Source: Anaeromyxobacter paludicola (GTDB lineage: Bacteria; Myxococcota; Myxococcia; Myxococcales; Anaeromyxobacteraceae). Taken from it: a stretch of 64,000 bases of DNA. Position numbers and translations under genes: made by a program. The stretch covers positions 4,362,001 through 4,426,000 of the forward strand of contig NZ_AP025592.1 of NCBI RefSeq assembly GCF_023169965.1, given 5' to 3'. The stretch's first letter is position 1. Each line of letters opens with the position of its first letter. The notes below the pieces were generated by a model. That model had not been told where the DNA came from, ran no database searches, and saw only the letters and a list, made by a program, of their open reading frames with translations. This document shows, piece after piece, positions 34,060 through 42,347 of the stretch.

Positions 34060-36600
34060 TCACCGCTGGTGCCGCAGGATGGTGCGGTAGGCGCCGACGG
34101 CCCAGACCAGGCCGGACGGGCTGCCGGAGACAGCGGCGAGCCGGCCGCCCCCGTACACCGAAGGCGGGCCGAAGGGCGTCTCCTGCTTCGTCCAGGCGCT
34201 CCCGTCCCAGTGCAGCACCGCGCCGCCGAAGTTCACGGAGCCGACGGCCGCGCCACCGCCGCGACCGCCGACCGCCCAGACGTCGTTCGGCCCGCTCCCC
34301 GATATCGCGTACAGGTCGTCCTGGGCGCCGGCCACCCGCGTCCAGGCCGTCCCGTCGAAGTGGAGGATCCGGCCGCCGTCGCCCACCGCCCAGACGTCGC
34401 GCGCGGAGCTGCCCCAGACGCCGTTCAGGTATCCGGCGGTCGCGCGGTCGGTCACCGTGGTCCAGGTCTTGCCGTTCCAGTGGGCCATGGCCGGGAAGTC
34501 GGGGTTGTACGTGACGCCGCCGCTCGCGGTCGCCCAGGCGTCGTCGGGCGCGCTGGCCCAGACGCCGGTGAAGGTCAGGTTGGGAGCCGGAGCGATCGAC
34601 CAGTTGGCGCCGTCCCAGTGCCAGACCTCGCCGTTCCCGACGGCCCACACGTCGCTCGCCGAGGTGCCGAAGACGGCGGTGAGGATCCGCCGAGGGTCGG
34701 CGCCGGGCGGCGCGGGAACCGCCGACCAGGCGCTTCCGTCCCAGTGCACGGCTCCCGCGCCCACCGCCCACACGTCGTCCCCGGCGCTCCCCCAGACCGC
34801 GCGGAACCCCGTCCCTGGGTGCGAGGCGGTGATCCAGCTCGCGCCGTCCCAGTGGAAGATCGATCCCAGCTCGTCCACCGCCCAGGCGTCGGCGTCATCG
34901 TGCACCCAGACGCCGGTGAGCTCGCGCGCGAAGATCCGGTCCGGGGTCTTCGACCAGGCGACGCCGTCCCAGTGCAGCATCTCCCCATCATTGCCGACGG
35001 CCCAGACGTCGTCGGCGGCGCTCCCCCACAGGGCGAGAGGATTGCTCTCTGGGAGAGAGGCGCTCGACCAGGTGGCACCGTCCCAGTGGAGTGCCCCGAT
35101 GCCCCCGACAATCCAGGCGTCCGTCGCCGAGCTGCCCCAGACCGCCGCCTCCTGGGTCCACCACCCCGCCGGCGTGGGCACGGCCGACCAGGCCTGGCCA
35201 TCCCAGTGAAGGACCACGCCGTTCCAGCCCACGGCCCAGACGTCGCGCGCCGAGCTGCCCCAGACGCTCGTGAGCCTGGGACCGCCGCCGAGGTTCCACG
35301 CCGCGGCGAACGCGGCCAGGGCGGACATCGGCGTCGGCACGGGCGACCAGGAGCGGCCGTCCCAGTGCATCGGCTCGCCGGTCCCGACCGCCCAGACGTC
35401 GTCGGCCGCGCTCCCCCAGACCGCCTGGAGCGAGGTGCCGACCGGGGGCGGGCTGGCGCTCCACGCGTAGCCGTCCCAGTGGAGCACGGTCCAGCCGCCC
35501 ATCGCCCAGACGTCGTCGGCGGCGCTGCCCCAGATCGAGGTGAGCGAGAGCTGGCCCACGTCGGTCAACCCGCTCGGCACGGCGGTCCAGCCGCGCCCGT
35601 CCCAGTGCTGGATGGACCACCCGACGGCCCAGACGTCGTCCGCCGAGCTGCCCCAGACCGCCGCGAAGCGGTTCTCGAGCGCGGCCGCGCCTCCGGGGGA
35701 CGCCGGAGCGTACGCGGACCAGGCCGCGCCATCCCAGTGCAGCAGGACGTCCCACCCGACCGCCCAGACGTCGCGCGTCGAGCTGCCCCAGATTCCGCTC
35801 AGGACGTTCCCTTGCGGCTGCGGTGTCTCGACGCACCAGCCGCCCCGACAGACGGGCCGGAACCGCCGCTCGACTGGCGCGGCGCGCTGGGCGAAGTCCT
35901 GCCCGCTCGCGTCGGCGGCGCCCAGGTCCAGCAGGCGGTCCGGAGGCGTGAAGGTGTTGCCCTCGAGGAAGGGCGTGAGGAGGTACTCGCCGGGATGGAG
36001 GTCGGTGAAGGCGTAGCGCCCTCCGTCCGCCGTGGTGACCGTCTGCCCGAAGGGAAAGCCCGGGGCGGGAGAGAGCCGCACGGTGATCCCGTCCGGAGCG
36101 GCTCCCGAGATGGTGCCAGAGATGACGAGGCTGGAGCTCGCGGCGCTGGCGGCGAAGTCCACGCGGGTCACGTCGTGGCCGCTCACGGTGACGCGCGACC
36201 GGGGCGGGCTGAAGGCGAGCCCCGGGCCCTCGGGGAAGAGGACGTACTCGCCATCGGGCACCGCGCCGAACCGGTAACCCCCGCGGGCGTCCGGGTGAAC
36301 GTCGATGGCGCTGGAGCCGAGCAGCTGCACGTTCACTCCGGTGAGCGAGATCGCGACGCCGCCGCTCGCGCCCGACACGGTGCCGGAGATGGCGTGGAGC
36401 GCGCCCGTGGCTGGGGGCGGAGGCGAGCCGGCGCCACCGTCCACCCCTGCGTCCGGGGCAGCGCCACCCGCTCCGCCGTCCCCGCCGGCGTTGGTGCCGC
36501 GCACGCCTCCATCTCCGCCGCCCCCGCTCGAGCAGGCGAGGCTGGCGAGCAGGACGGTGACGGCGAGCGCTCCCCCGCTCCTGGCGCTGGTCCCGGACAT
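34060..36600 (-). CDS. Surface lipoprotein with carboxypeptidase-regulatory domains and about 15 WGSS-DVWAVG propeller repeats
   Basis: The 846-residue protein has a lipoprotein signal (lipobox LASLAC, Cys23) and a Gly/Asp/Pro-rich linker. Two carboxypeptidase-regulatory-like beta domains follow (HAISGTVSGASGGVAISLTG, then LVISGTISGAAPDGITVRL) with GGYRFGAVPDGEYVL endings. From about residue 260 onward roughly 15 repeats read VWGSSADDVWAVG...HWDG.AWS, with a Trp/Asp/Gly core every 38-50 residues, as in beta-propeller proteins found in myxobacteria. It probably sits on the outer surface and binds a partner. The repeats are also alike at DNA level. Function unknown. Confidence 0.87.
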   Translation of the reverse strand: MSGTSARSGGALAVTVLLASLACSSGGGGDGGVRGTNAGGDGGAGGAAPDAGVDGGAGSPPPPATGALHAISGTVSGASGGVAISLTGVNVQLLGSSAIDVHPDARGGYRFGAVPDGEYVLFPEGPGLAFSPPRSRVTVSGHDVTRVDFAASAASSSLVISGTISGAAPDGITVRLSPAPGFPFGQTVTTADGGRYAFTDLHPGEYLLTPFLEGNTFTPPDRLLDLGAADASGQDFAQRAAPVERRFRPVCRGGWCVETPQPQGNVLSGIWGSSTRDVWAVGWDVLLHWDGAAWSAYAPASPGGAAALENRFAAVWGSSADDVWAVGWSIQHWDGRGWTAVPSGLTDVGQLSLTSIWGSAADDVWAMGGWTVLHWDGYAWSASPPPVGTSLQAVWGSAADDVWAVGTGEPMHWDGRSWSPVPTPMSALAAFAAAWNLGGGPRLTSVWGSSARDVWAVGWNGVVLHWDGQAWSAVPTPAGWWTQEAAVWGSSATDAWIVGGIGALHWDGATWSSASLPESNPLALWGSAADDVWAVGNDGEMLHWDGVAWSKTPDRIFARELTGVWVHDDADAWAVDELGSIFHWDGASWITASHPGTGFRAVWGSAGDDVWAVGAGAVHWDGSAWSAVPAPPGADPRRILTAVFGTSASDVWAVGNGEVWHWDGANWSIAPAPNLTFTGVWASAPDDAWATASGGVTYNPDFPAMAHWNGKTWTTVTDRATAGYLNGVWGSSARDVWAVGDGGRILHFDGTAWTRVAGAQDDLYAISGSGPNDVWAVGGRGGGAAVGSVNFGGAVLHWDGSAWTKQETPFGPPSVYGGGRLAAVSGSPSGLVWAVGAYRTILRHQR

Positions 36601-36683
36601 GTCGGCCGGCGCAAACGTACGGCGCGTCGAGCGCGCCGACAGCGACCCGAGCGGACGACGGCGGGCCGGCCGCCTCGCGGCGC

Positions 36684-38237
36684 CTACCGCTTCCCGTGCG
36701 GCGGCCGCCCGGGCTTGTCGTCCTCGCCCGGCGGCTTCGGCTGCGGGGGCGAGAGCGGGGGGCGCGTCACGTAGGTCACGAGGGGGCCGGGGGGCTCGCG
36801 GCGCGGGGGGCGCGGAGGGTGACCGCCGCGGCGGTCATCGCGGGGGCCGCCTCGCGCGTCGCGGCGGACGTGGGGAGGCGGGGCGCTCCGCGCGGCTCCG
36901 CCCCGGCTCTCCGCGGCCGGCGGGGAGGGGGACTGCGCGGGGCGGCCCTGCTGGCCCCGGTGCGGACCAGGGTGAGCCGGTCTGCCGCCGGCGTGAGGCT
37001 GCGGGGTGCTCCTGGCGGCCCCTCCACGGCCCTCCCCGCGCGGCGGGGAGGGGGGCAGCGCGGGACGGCTCGGGGCGCCGGACTGCGGCGGAGTGGGCTG
37101 CGCGGGACGGTTGGGGGCGCCGGCCTGCGGCGGCTGCGCGGGGCGGCTCGGGGCGCCGCGCGGGCCGGAGTGCGCCGGTCTGCCGCCGCCGTGGTGCTGC
37201 GGGGTGCTCCTGGCGGCCCCTCCCCGGCCCTCCCCGCGCGGCGGGGAGGGGGGCTGCGCGGGGCGGTTCGGGGCGCCGGTCTGCGGCGGGGTGGGCTGCG
37301 CGGGACGGTTCGGGGCGCCGCGCTGTGGGCCGGACTGCGCCGCCCTGCCTCCGCCCTGCGGCGCGCCGGACTGCGCCGGCTTGCCCCCGGCGTGCGGCTG
37401 CGGCCCGCCGTGGCGGCCGCCGTGCGGCTTGCGGTCCCGCTCGTGCGAGCGGCCGCCGTGGCGCTCGTGGCGCCCGTGGCGGGCGGGCTCGGGGGGGAGC
37501 CGGCCGGTGGGGACGAAGTCGGGGGTGAGCTCGCGGCGGACGTAGGCGCGCCAGATCTCGCGCGCGTCGCCGGCGGCGGCGGCGACGGCCGGGTCGAGCG
37601 GGGCGAAGAAGCGGCGGATGGTCTCGAGGTCGCGCTCGAAGAACCGCTCGGCCTGGCTGTTGTGCGCCGCCCCGACCACCTGCGGGAAGTCGATGACGGT
37701 CGGGCCGTTCCAGGCGAGGAGCACGTTGTAGGGCGAGAGGTCGCCGTGGATGAGGTCGCAGCAGAGCATCCGCACCACCTGCTGGCGCAGGTCGGCGTAC
37801 CACTCGGCGGCGCGCTCGGGCGGCACGGCGGTCTCGACGAGCCGGGGCGCGGCGTGCCCCTCGGCGTCCACCACCGCCTCCATGAGCAGCACGCCCTCGT
37901 AGAACATCACCGGCCGGGGCACCCGGACGCCGGCGGCGTGGAGCTGGTGGAGGGCGTCGGACTCCTTCGCCTTCCAGGCCTCCTCGGCCGCCTGCTGGCC
38001 GAAGCGGCTGCCCCGGTCCATGGCGCGCTGGGTGCGCGAGTCGCGGACCTGGCGCCCTTCCTTGTAGGCGGCGTTGTTGCGGAAGTTGCGCGCGTGCAGG
38101 TCCTTGTAGACCTTCGCGGCGACCACCTCGCTCCCGTGCTGCACGAGCCAGATGTCGGCCTCCTTGCCGCTCTTCAGGCGCGCGACGACCTGGTCGATGA
38201 CGCCGTCGGCCAGGAGCTGCTGGAGGGGGTCGTTCAT
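36684..38237 (-). CDS. RIO-type atypical protein kinase with repeat-rich proline tail
   Basis: The 517-residue protein has a RIO kinase core in residues 1-275: IDQVVARLKSGKEADIWLVQ, AAKVYKDLHARNF (ATP lysine), LIHGDLSPYNVLL with the catalytic Asp near 165, and VIDFPQVVG with the metal-binding Asp. RIO kinases are ATP-dependent serine kinases or ATPases. The 240-residue tail is Pro/Arg/Gly-rich with repeats such as APNRPAQPTPPQ. Two copies of PSPPRGEGRGGAARSTPQ are encoded by palindromic DNA repeats (37030-37052 and 37228-37250) that also occur between genes here. The tail is probably disordered and may bind RNA; that is a guess. Confidence 0.87.
   Translation of the reverse strand: MNDPLQQLLADGVIDQVVARLKSGKEADIWLVQHGSEVVAAKVYKDLHARNFRNNAAYKEGRQVRDSRTQRAMDRGSRFGQQAAEEAWKAKESDALHQLHAAGVRVPRPVMFYEGVLLMEAVVDAEGHAAPRLVETAVPPERAAEWYADLRQQVVRMLCCDLIHGDLSPYNVLLAWNGPTVIDFPQVVGAAHNSQAERFFERDLETIRRFFAPLDPAVAAAAGDAREIWRAYVRRELTPDFVPTGRLPPEPARHGRHERHGGRSHERDRKPHGGRHGGPQPHAGGKPAQSGAPQGGGRAAQSGPQRGAPNRPAQPTPPQTGAPNRPAQPPSPPRGEGRGGAARSTPQHHGGGRPAHSGPRGAPSRPAQPPQAGAPNRPAQPTPPQSGAPSRPALPPSPPRGEGRGGAARSTPQPHAGGRPAHPGPHRGQQGRPAQSPSPPAAESRGGAARSAPPPHVRRDARGGPRDDRRGGHPPRPPRREPPGPLVTYVTRPPLSPPQPKPPGEDDKPGRPPHGKR
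37030..37052. repeat. CCCTCCCCGC palindrome inside the RIO kinase gene, copy 1
   Basis: Arms ccctccccgc and gcggggaggg with a 3-base spacer; flanked by ggcggcccctcc. It encodes the PSPPRGEGRG segment on the minus strand. Confidence 0.8.
37228..37250. repeat. CCCTCCCCGC palindrome inside the RIO kinase gene, copy 2
   Basis: Same 10-3-10 palindrome as at 37030-37052, in the same frame, again encoding PSPPRGEGRG. The flanks are also nearly identical. Confidence 0.8.
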
Positions 38238-38372
38238 GGGGAGCCCGCGGGGGGCGCTGCGAAGGAGTAGAGGACCGCTCGGGCCGGGTCAAGTCCGCCG
38301 CGCGCCTCCTTTGCGGAGCGCTCCCCGTCCGGCCGGTGGCGGGGCGGCGCGGTGGCCAGGAACCTTCACTCG

Positions 38373-38666
38373 ATGCGGAGCTCTCGCGTGGACCCGCGCG
38401 CCCTGGTCGCGCTGTTCGTCGCCTTCAACGCGGTGGACGCCGTGACCACGGCCTGGCTGGTGGGCGTGCGCGGGGCGGGCGAGGCGAACCCGGTCATGGG
38501 CGCGGTCCTGTCGCTCGGGACGGCGCCGTTCGTCTTCGTGAAGCTCGGCCTCGCCTTCGTCCTCGCGGCCTTCACGGCGCGCTACGCGGTCCGGGTCCTG
38601 CGCGCCCTCTGCGTCGCCTTCGCCGGCATCGCCGCCTGGCAGGTGACGCTCTGCTTCACGATGTAG
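38373..38666 (+). CDS. Small membrane protein, DUF5658-like
   Basis: The ATG at 38373 opens a 97-residue, largely hydrophobic protein with three membrane segments (ALVALFVAFNAVDAVTTAWL, FVFVKLGLAFVLAAFTARYA, VAFAGIAAWQVTLCF). The pattern NAVDAVTTAW...GEANPVMG...FVKL is that of DUF5658. A GTG at 38352 is the alternative start. The function of the family is unknown. Its 3' end overlaps by 11 bases the 3' end of the convergent methyltransferase gene. Confidence 0.75.
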   Translation: MRSSRVDPRALVALFVAFNAVDAVTTAWLVGVRGAGEANPVMGAVLSLGTAPFVFVKLGLAFVLAAFTARYAVRVLRALCVAFAGIAAWQVTLCFTM

Positions 38667-39330
38667 CGGCCCCCTCCATCTCGAGGACGCGGGTGCGCCG
38701 GACGGCGGTCGCCTCGATCGCCACGGAGGTGGGCACGTCGTACTCGGCGAGCACGGCCGCGCCCGACGCGGGCGAGTAGTTCCGGCCCGGGTCGCCGGCC
38801 AGCACGCGCAGCCCGGACGCCGCGAGCGCGCCGAACCAGGCGAAACTCCGCTCCGCCAGCGCGCGCTCGTAGAAGACGTCGCCGGCGAGCACGACGTCGA
38901 AGCCCGCCAGCGGCCGGCCGAGGAGGTCGTCGGTGCGGACCTCGAGCGCGAGCCGGTTCAGCCCGGCGTTGAGCGGGAGGACGGCGGCGCAGAACGGGTC
39001 GATGTCGGCGGCGACCACCCGCGCCGCGCCGGCACGCGCGGCGGCGAGGCCGACGAGCCCGCTGCCGGAGGCGAAGTCGAGCACGCGGCGGCCGCGCACC
39101 AGGGCGGGATGATCGAGGACGTGGCGCGCGAGGGCCTGGCCTCCGGCCCAGGGGAACGCCCAGAACGGCGAGTCGTCCCAGCCCCGCAGCTCGGCGGCGG
39201 TGGCGTGCCACAGCGACGTCATCTCGGTCGCCGTGTAGAGCGTCAGCTCGGGGCAGAGGGGCACCGGCGTCGGGGCGGTGCGCTCCCGGACGAAGGCCTG
39301 GAGCTCGGCGGGGGAGCGGGGGCTGGGCAC
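38656..39330 (-). CDS. Class I SAM methyltransferase, EtfB lysine methyltransferase type
   Basis: The 224-residue protein has PELTLYTATEMTSLWHATAA near residue 28, then FWAFPWAGGQALARHVLDHP, the SAM-binding motif VLDFASGSGLVGLAAARAGA and ADIDPF. The catalytic-region sequence is DVVLAGDVFYERALA, where the family has GDVFY(E), and GDPGRNYSP follows. This pattern matches the bacterial relatives of METTL20 and PrmA, which methylate lysines of electron-transfer flavoprotein beta or ribosomal L11. The acceptor in this organism is unproven, and no etf genes are in the window. Confidence 0.87.
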   Translation of the reverse strand: MPSPRSPAELQAFVRERTAPTPVPLCPELTLYTATEMTSLWHATAAELRGWDDSPFWAFPWAGGQALARHVLDHPALVRGRRVLDFASGSGLVGLAAARAGAARVVAADIDPFCAAVLPLNAGLNRLALEVRTDDLLGRPLAGFDVVLAGDVFYERALAERSFAWFGALAASGLRVLAGDPGRNYSPASGAAVLAEYDVPTSVAIEATAVRRTRVLEMEGAATS

Positions 39331-39444
39331 GGCCCATCAGGCCCGCGGCGCGAGCCCGAGTCAATGGGCAGCGTCCCGACCGGCCCGGAGACTCCCCAGG
39401 TGGAGGTAACCCCGAAGACGGGCCTCTCGTCGAGGGAGCGCGTT

Positions 39445-39984
39445 GTGGACAACGGATCGCGCCGCTGCGACGATACCGGCGTGCTGCTGCGTTTCCCTTC
39501 ACCCCACACCTTCGAGGAGCGCAACCGGGCCCTGCTCGACGACCCGCGCGCGCTGCCCCCGGCCGACCTGCTGCTCTGGCGGCAGGGGCGGGACGAGCTC
39601 GCGCGCCGCGCGCTGGAGGGCCAGCAGGAGGCGTCGCGCCGGCGCACGCCGCGGGTGGACGCGGTCTACCCGGCGTTCCTCGCCGGCTACGGCGGCGTCT
39701 TCACCGTCGACCTCGGCTTCGAGGGGGTGTCGCTCCGGGTCTGCGCGGGCACCCGCCTGCGCCGCGCCGAGCCGGCCTCGGTCCGGCTCAAGGTGGGCAA
39801 CCAGTCCATCTACCTGAGCGGCCGGGTCGCCTGGGGCAGCGACGATCGCGTCGGTCTCCAGGTCGAGCAGGTGCACCCGGCGGACGAGCAGGTGCTGCAG
39901 GCGGCGGTCTGCAAGCGCCTCCTCGAGGTGCTGCAGCCGGGGAGCGGCGGGCGGGCCCTGATGGGCCGGCGGGCCGGCGATTAG
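39445..39984 (+). CDS. PilZ-domain-like protein, paralogue 1
   Basis: A GTG at 39445 has GAGGG about eight bases upstream; a second GTG at 39481 is the alternative start. The protein is about 179 residues. An N-terminal helix (FEERNRALLDDP, LLWRQGRDELARRALEGQQE) leads to RRTPRVDAVY, an RxxxR-like c-di-GMP binding box, and then the PilZ beta barrel (FTVDLGFEGVSLRV, VRLKVGNQSIYLSGRVAW, VGLQVEQVHPADEQVLQAAV). The next gene is a clear paralogue. PilZ proteins usually respond to cyclic di-GMP, but binding residues here are not complete, so it is a PilZ-like call. Confidence 0.72.
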   Translation: MDNGSRRCDDTGVLLRFPSPHTFEERNRALLDDPRALPPADLLLWRQGRDELARRALEGQQEASRRRTPRVDAVYPAFLAGYGGVFTVDLGFEGVSLRVCAGTRLRRAEPASVRLKVGNQSIYLSGRVAWGSDDRVGLQVEQVHPADEQVLQAAVCKRLLEVLQPGSGGRALMGRRAGD

Positions 39985-40015
39985 ACAGGCGCTCCGACCC
40001 GCCTCACAATGAGGT

Positions 40016-40480
40016 GTGTCGCCTTCCCTGCGCGAGGAGTTCGAGAGCCACAACCGCCTGCTCGTCGGGGGCGAGCGGCCGCTCACGCCCGAGGAGCTGG
40101 CGGTCTGGTCGCGGGGCCGCGACCTCCTGGTCCAGCGGGCGCTCGCGCGGCAGCAGCCGGTGGAGGGGTCGCGCCGGCGCCGCCATCCCCGGGCGCGGGC
40201 CCGGCTCTCCGCCCACCTCGCCGGCTGCGGCTCCGCCTTCACCGACGACGTCGGGTTCGGCGGGCTCTCGCTGCGCACCACCCGCCGCGCCGCGCTGCGA
40301 CGCGGCGACGACGCCTACGTGAAGCTCAAGTGGGCGCAGCGGTCGATCTTCCTCGAGGGGCAGGTGGCCTGGATCGACGGGGCGCGGATCGGCCTCGCCA
40401 TCACGCGGATCCACCCGGAGGACGAGCACGCGCTGCAGGCGGTCGTCTGCGCCGGGCTGTCCTCGGCCTGGGAGAGCTGA
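40016..40480 (+). CDS. PilZ-domain-like protein, paralogue 2
   Basis: The GTG at 40016 opens a 154-residue protein 31 bp after paralogue 1. It shares the layout: EEFESHNRLLVGGERPLTPE, VWSRGRDLLVQRALARQQ, SRRRRHPRARARL (RxxxR-type box), FTDDVGFGGLSLRT, YVKLKWAQRSIFLEGQVAW, IGLAITRIHPEDEHALQAVV. The GAGGT site directly abuts this GTG, so the real start may differ; an ATG at 40009 is in another frame. The pair arose by tandem duplication and has diverged to roughly half identity. Confidence 0.7.
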   Translation: MSPSLREEFESHNRLLVGGERPLTPEELAVWSRGRDLLVQRALARQQPVEGSRRRRHPRARARLSAHLAGCGSAFTDDVGFGGLSLRTTRRAALRRGDDAYVKLKWAQRSIFLEGQVAWIDGARIGLAITRIHPEDEHALQAVVCAGLSSAWES

Positions 40481-40492
40481 GGGCCGCGCGCC

Positions 40493-41551
40493 TCACTCGG
40501 CGAGGCGGCGCCGGCGCACGGCGTCGGCGAGCGCCTCGAGCACCCGCGCGCTCTCCTCCCACCCCAGGCAGCCGTCGGTGATGCTCTGGCCGTAGGCGAG
40601 CGGCTTGCCGGGCGCGAGGTCCTGCCGGCCGGCGACGAGGTGGCTCTCGATCATCACGCCGAAGATCCGCCCCTCGCCCGAGGCGATCTGCCGCGCCACG
40701 TCCTCGCACACGGGCACCTGGTTCTCCGGCTTCTTGCGGCTGTTGGCGTGGCTCGCGTCGATCATGAGCCGCTGGGCGAGGCCGGCCCTGGCGATCTGCT
40801 GGCAGGCCTGCTCCACGCTCGGGGCGTCGTAGTTGGGCTCGGTGCCGCCGCGCAGGATGACGTGGCAGTCCTCGTTCCCTCGCGTGGAGACGATGGCCGA
40901 GTGGCCGCCCTTCGTGACCGAGAGGAAGTGGTGCGGCTGCTGGGCGGCGCGGATGGCGTCCACGGCGTTGCGGACGTTGCCGTCGGTGCCGTTCTTGAAC
41001 CCGACCGGGCAGGAGAGGCCGGAGGCGAGCTCGCGGTGCACCTGGCTCTCGGTGGTGCGCGCCCCGATGGCGCCCCAGGAGACGAGGTCGGCGATGTACT
41101 GGGGCGTGATCATGTCGAGGAACTCGCACCCGGCGGGCAGGCCGAGCTCGTCGATCCGGAGGAGCAGCTGGCGCGCGGTGCGCAGGCCGGCGTTGATCTC
41201 GAAGCTGCCGTCGAGCTGCGGGTCGTTGATGAGCCCCTTCCAGCCGACGGTGGTGCGCGGCTTTTCGAAATACACCCGCATCGCGATCTCGAGGTCGGCG
41301 GCGTGGCGCTCGCGCTCGGCGAGGAGCCGCCCGGCGTACTCCTCGGCGGCCGCGACGTCGTGGATCGAGCAGGGGCCGATCACCACCACCAGCCGGTCGT
41401 CCATCCCGTGCAGGATGCGGTGGATGGCGTCCCGGGCGTCGTGCACCACGGCGCTCGCCCGCTCGCTGCACGGGAGCTCCCGGATGAGGTGGGCGGGGGG
41501 CGCGAGCTCCCGGATGGCCTTGATGCGCAGGTCGTCGGTGCGGAAGGGCAT
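40493..41551 (-). CDS. aroG: 3-deoxy-7-phosphoheptulonate synthase, class I
   Basis: The 352-residue protein from ATG 41551 (MPFRTDDLRIKAIRELAPPA) has every class I DAHP synthase mark: VVVIGPCSIHD, KPRTTVGWKGLINDP, SWGAIGARTTESQVHRE, PVGFKNGTDGN, DASHANSRKKPENQ and ITDGCLGWEES. It joins phosphoenolpyruvate and erythrose 4-phosphate in the first step of the shikimate pathway. Length equals that of E. coli AroG. A double-ACT protein gene diverges upstream. The longer open frame above 41551 is shadow sequence. Confidence 0.96.
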   Translation of the reverse strand: MPFRTDDLRIKAIRELAPPAHLIRELPCSERASAVVHDARDAIHRILHGMDDRLVVVIGPCSIHDVAAAEEYAGRLLAERERHAADLEIAMRVYFEKPRTTVGWKGLINDPQLDGSFEINAGLRTARQLLLRIDELGLPAGCEFLDMITPQYIADLVSWGAIGARTTESQVHRELASGLSCPVGFKNGTDGNVRNAVDAIRAAQQPHHFLSVTKGGHSAIVSTRGNEDCHVILRGGTEPNYDAPSVEQACQQIARAGLAQRLMIDASHANSRKKPENQVPVCEDVARQIASGEGRIFGVMIESHLVAGRQDLAPGKPLAYGQSITDGCLGWEESARVLEALADAVRRRRLAE

Positions 41552-41738
41552 GGGGCCGACCACTCTAGCAGAGGACGGCGCGGGCTCATCGGAGTGCCCG
41601 GCGGGCGGGCACTCGGTGCTCGCGGTCCGCACAGCGCGGGGGCGGCTCCCGCCCGGCGCGGCCTGGGGGCGGGCTCCAGAGGGCGGCGCCACCCGCGGCA
41701 CGTGCCTTGCTTCGCCTCCCGGGGAGAACGGAGGCGCC

Positions 41739-42347
41739 TTGCTCGACACCACCGCCTGGACCACCCGCACCCAGACCCGCCCCGCCGCGCACTCGCCCAC
41801 CGTGGCCATGCTCGCCTCGCTGGGGAGCGGCCGCCACCTCCTCGACCTCTCCGGCCGGCTCGCGCTCGGCTGGATGGGCCGGCTCGCCGCCGCGCTGGCC
41901 GACCGCCGCGTCAACATCGTGTCCGCGCGGGCCCGCCAGGGCGCCCCGCGCCAGTGGGTCGCCGCCTTCGAGCTCGAGCCGGTGGATCCGGGCCTCGACC
42001 TCGCCGCCCTCGACTTCGTCTCCTTCGCCGCGCTCCAGCCGGCGCGCCCGCCGGCGCTCGAGCCGCGGCTGCGCTCCTACCGGCTGGAGCGGACCGAGGG
42101 CGGGCTCCGGGTGGAGCTCCGCGCCGACGACCAGCTCGGGTTCCTCGACGGCATCCTGCGCACCTTCGCCGCCTGCGGGCTCTTCCCGGACGAGATGCTG
42201 GTCGAGACCCGCGACGGCGAGGCCCGCGACGCCTTCGTGCTGCGCGGCATCGGCGGCTCGGAGCCGCCGAGGGCCATCCGCGAGGCGCTCGACGCCCGGC
42301 TGGCGCGGCTGGCCCGCCGCGCCGCGCCGGGCGCCCGCTCACGCTGA
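41739..42347 (+). CDS. Double ACT-domain protein
   Basis: A TTG at 41739 with GGAGG just upstream opens a 202-residue protein (LLDTTAWTTRTQTRP); GTG 41802 and ATG 41808 are alternatives. Two ACT-type ligand domains are visible: DLSGRLALGWMGRLAAALAD followed by RVNIVSARARQ, and LRVELRADDQLGFLDGILRT followed by a FPDEMLVETRDGEARDAFVL strand pair. ACT domains bind amino acids and regulate enzymes or transcription. It diverges from aroG, so it may sense an aromatic amino acid, which is inference. No enzyme domain is attached. Confidence 0.72.
   Translation: MLDTTAWTTRTQTRPAAHSPTVAMLASLGSGRHLLDLSGRLALGWMGRLAAALADRRVNIVSARARQGAPRQWVAAFELEPVDPGLDLAALDFVSFAALQPARPPALEPRLRSYRLERTEGGLRVELRADDQLGFLDGILRTFAACGLFPDEMLVETRDGEARDAFVLRGIGGSEPPRAIREALDARLARLARRAAPGARSR

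Noticed and set aside
34060-35900. Regular DNA repeats as a CRISPR or satellite array
   Set aside because: They stay in frame and encode WGSS-DVWAVG propeller repeats of a single long protein.
36684-37500. RIO kinase tail as non-coding DNA
   Set aside because: The frame is open and continuous with the kinase core, and the tail composition (Pro/Arg/Gly repeats) is consistent along its length, so I kept it as coding.
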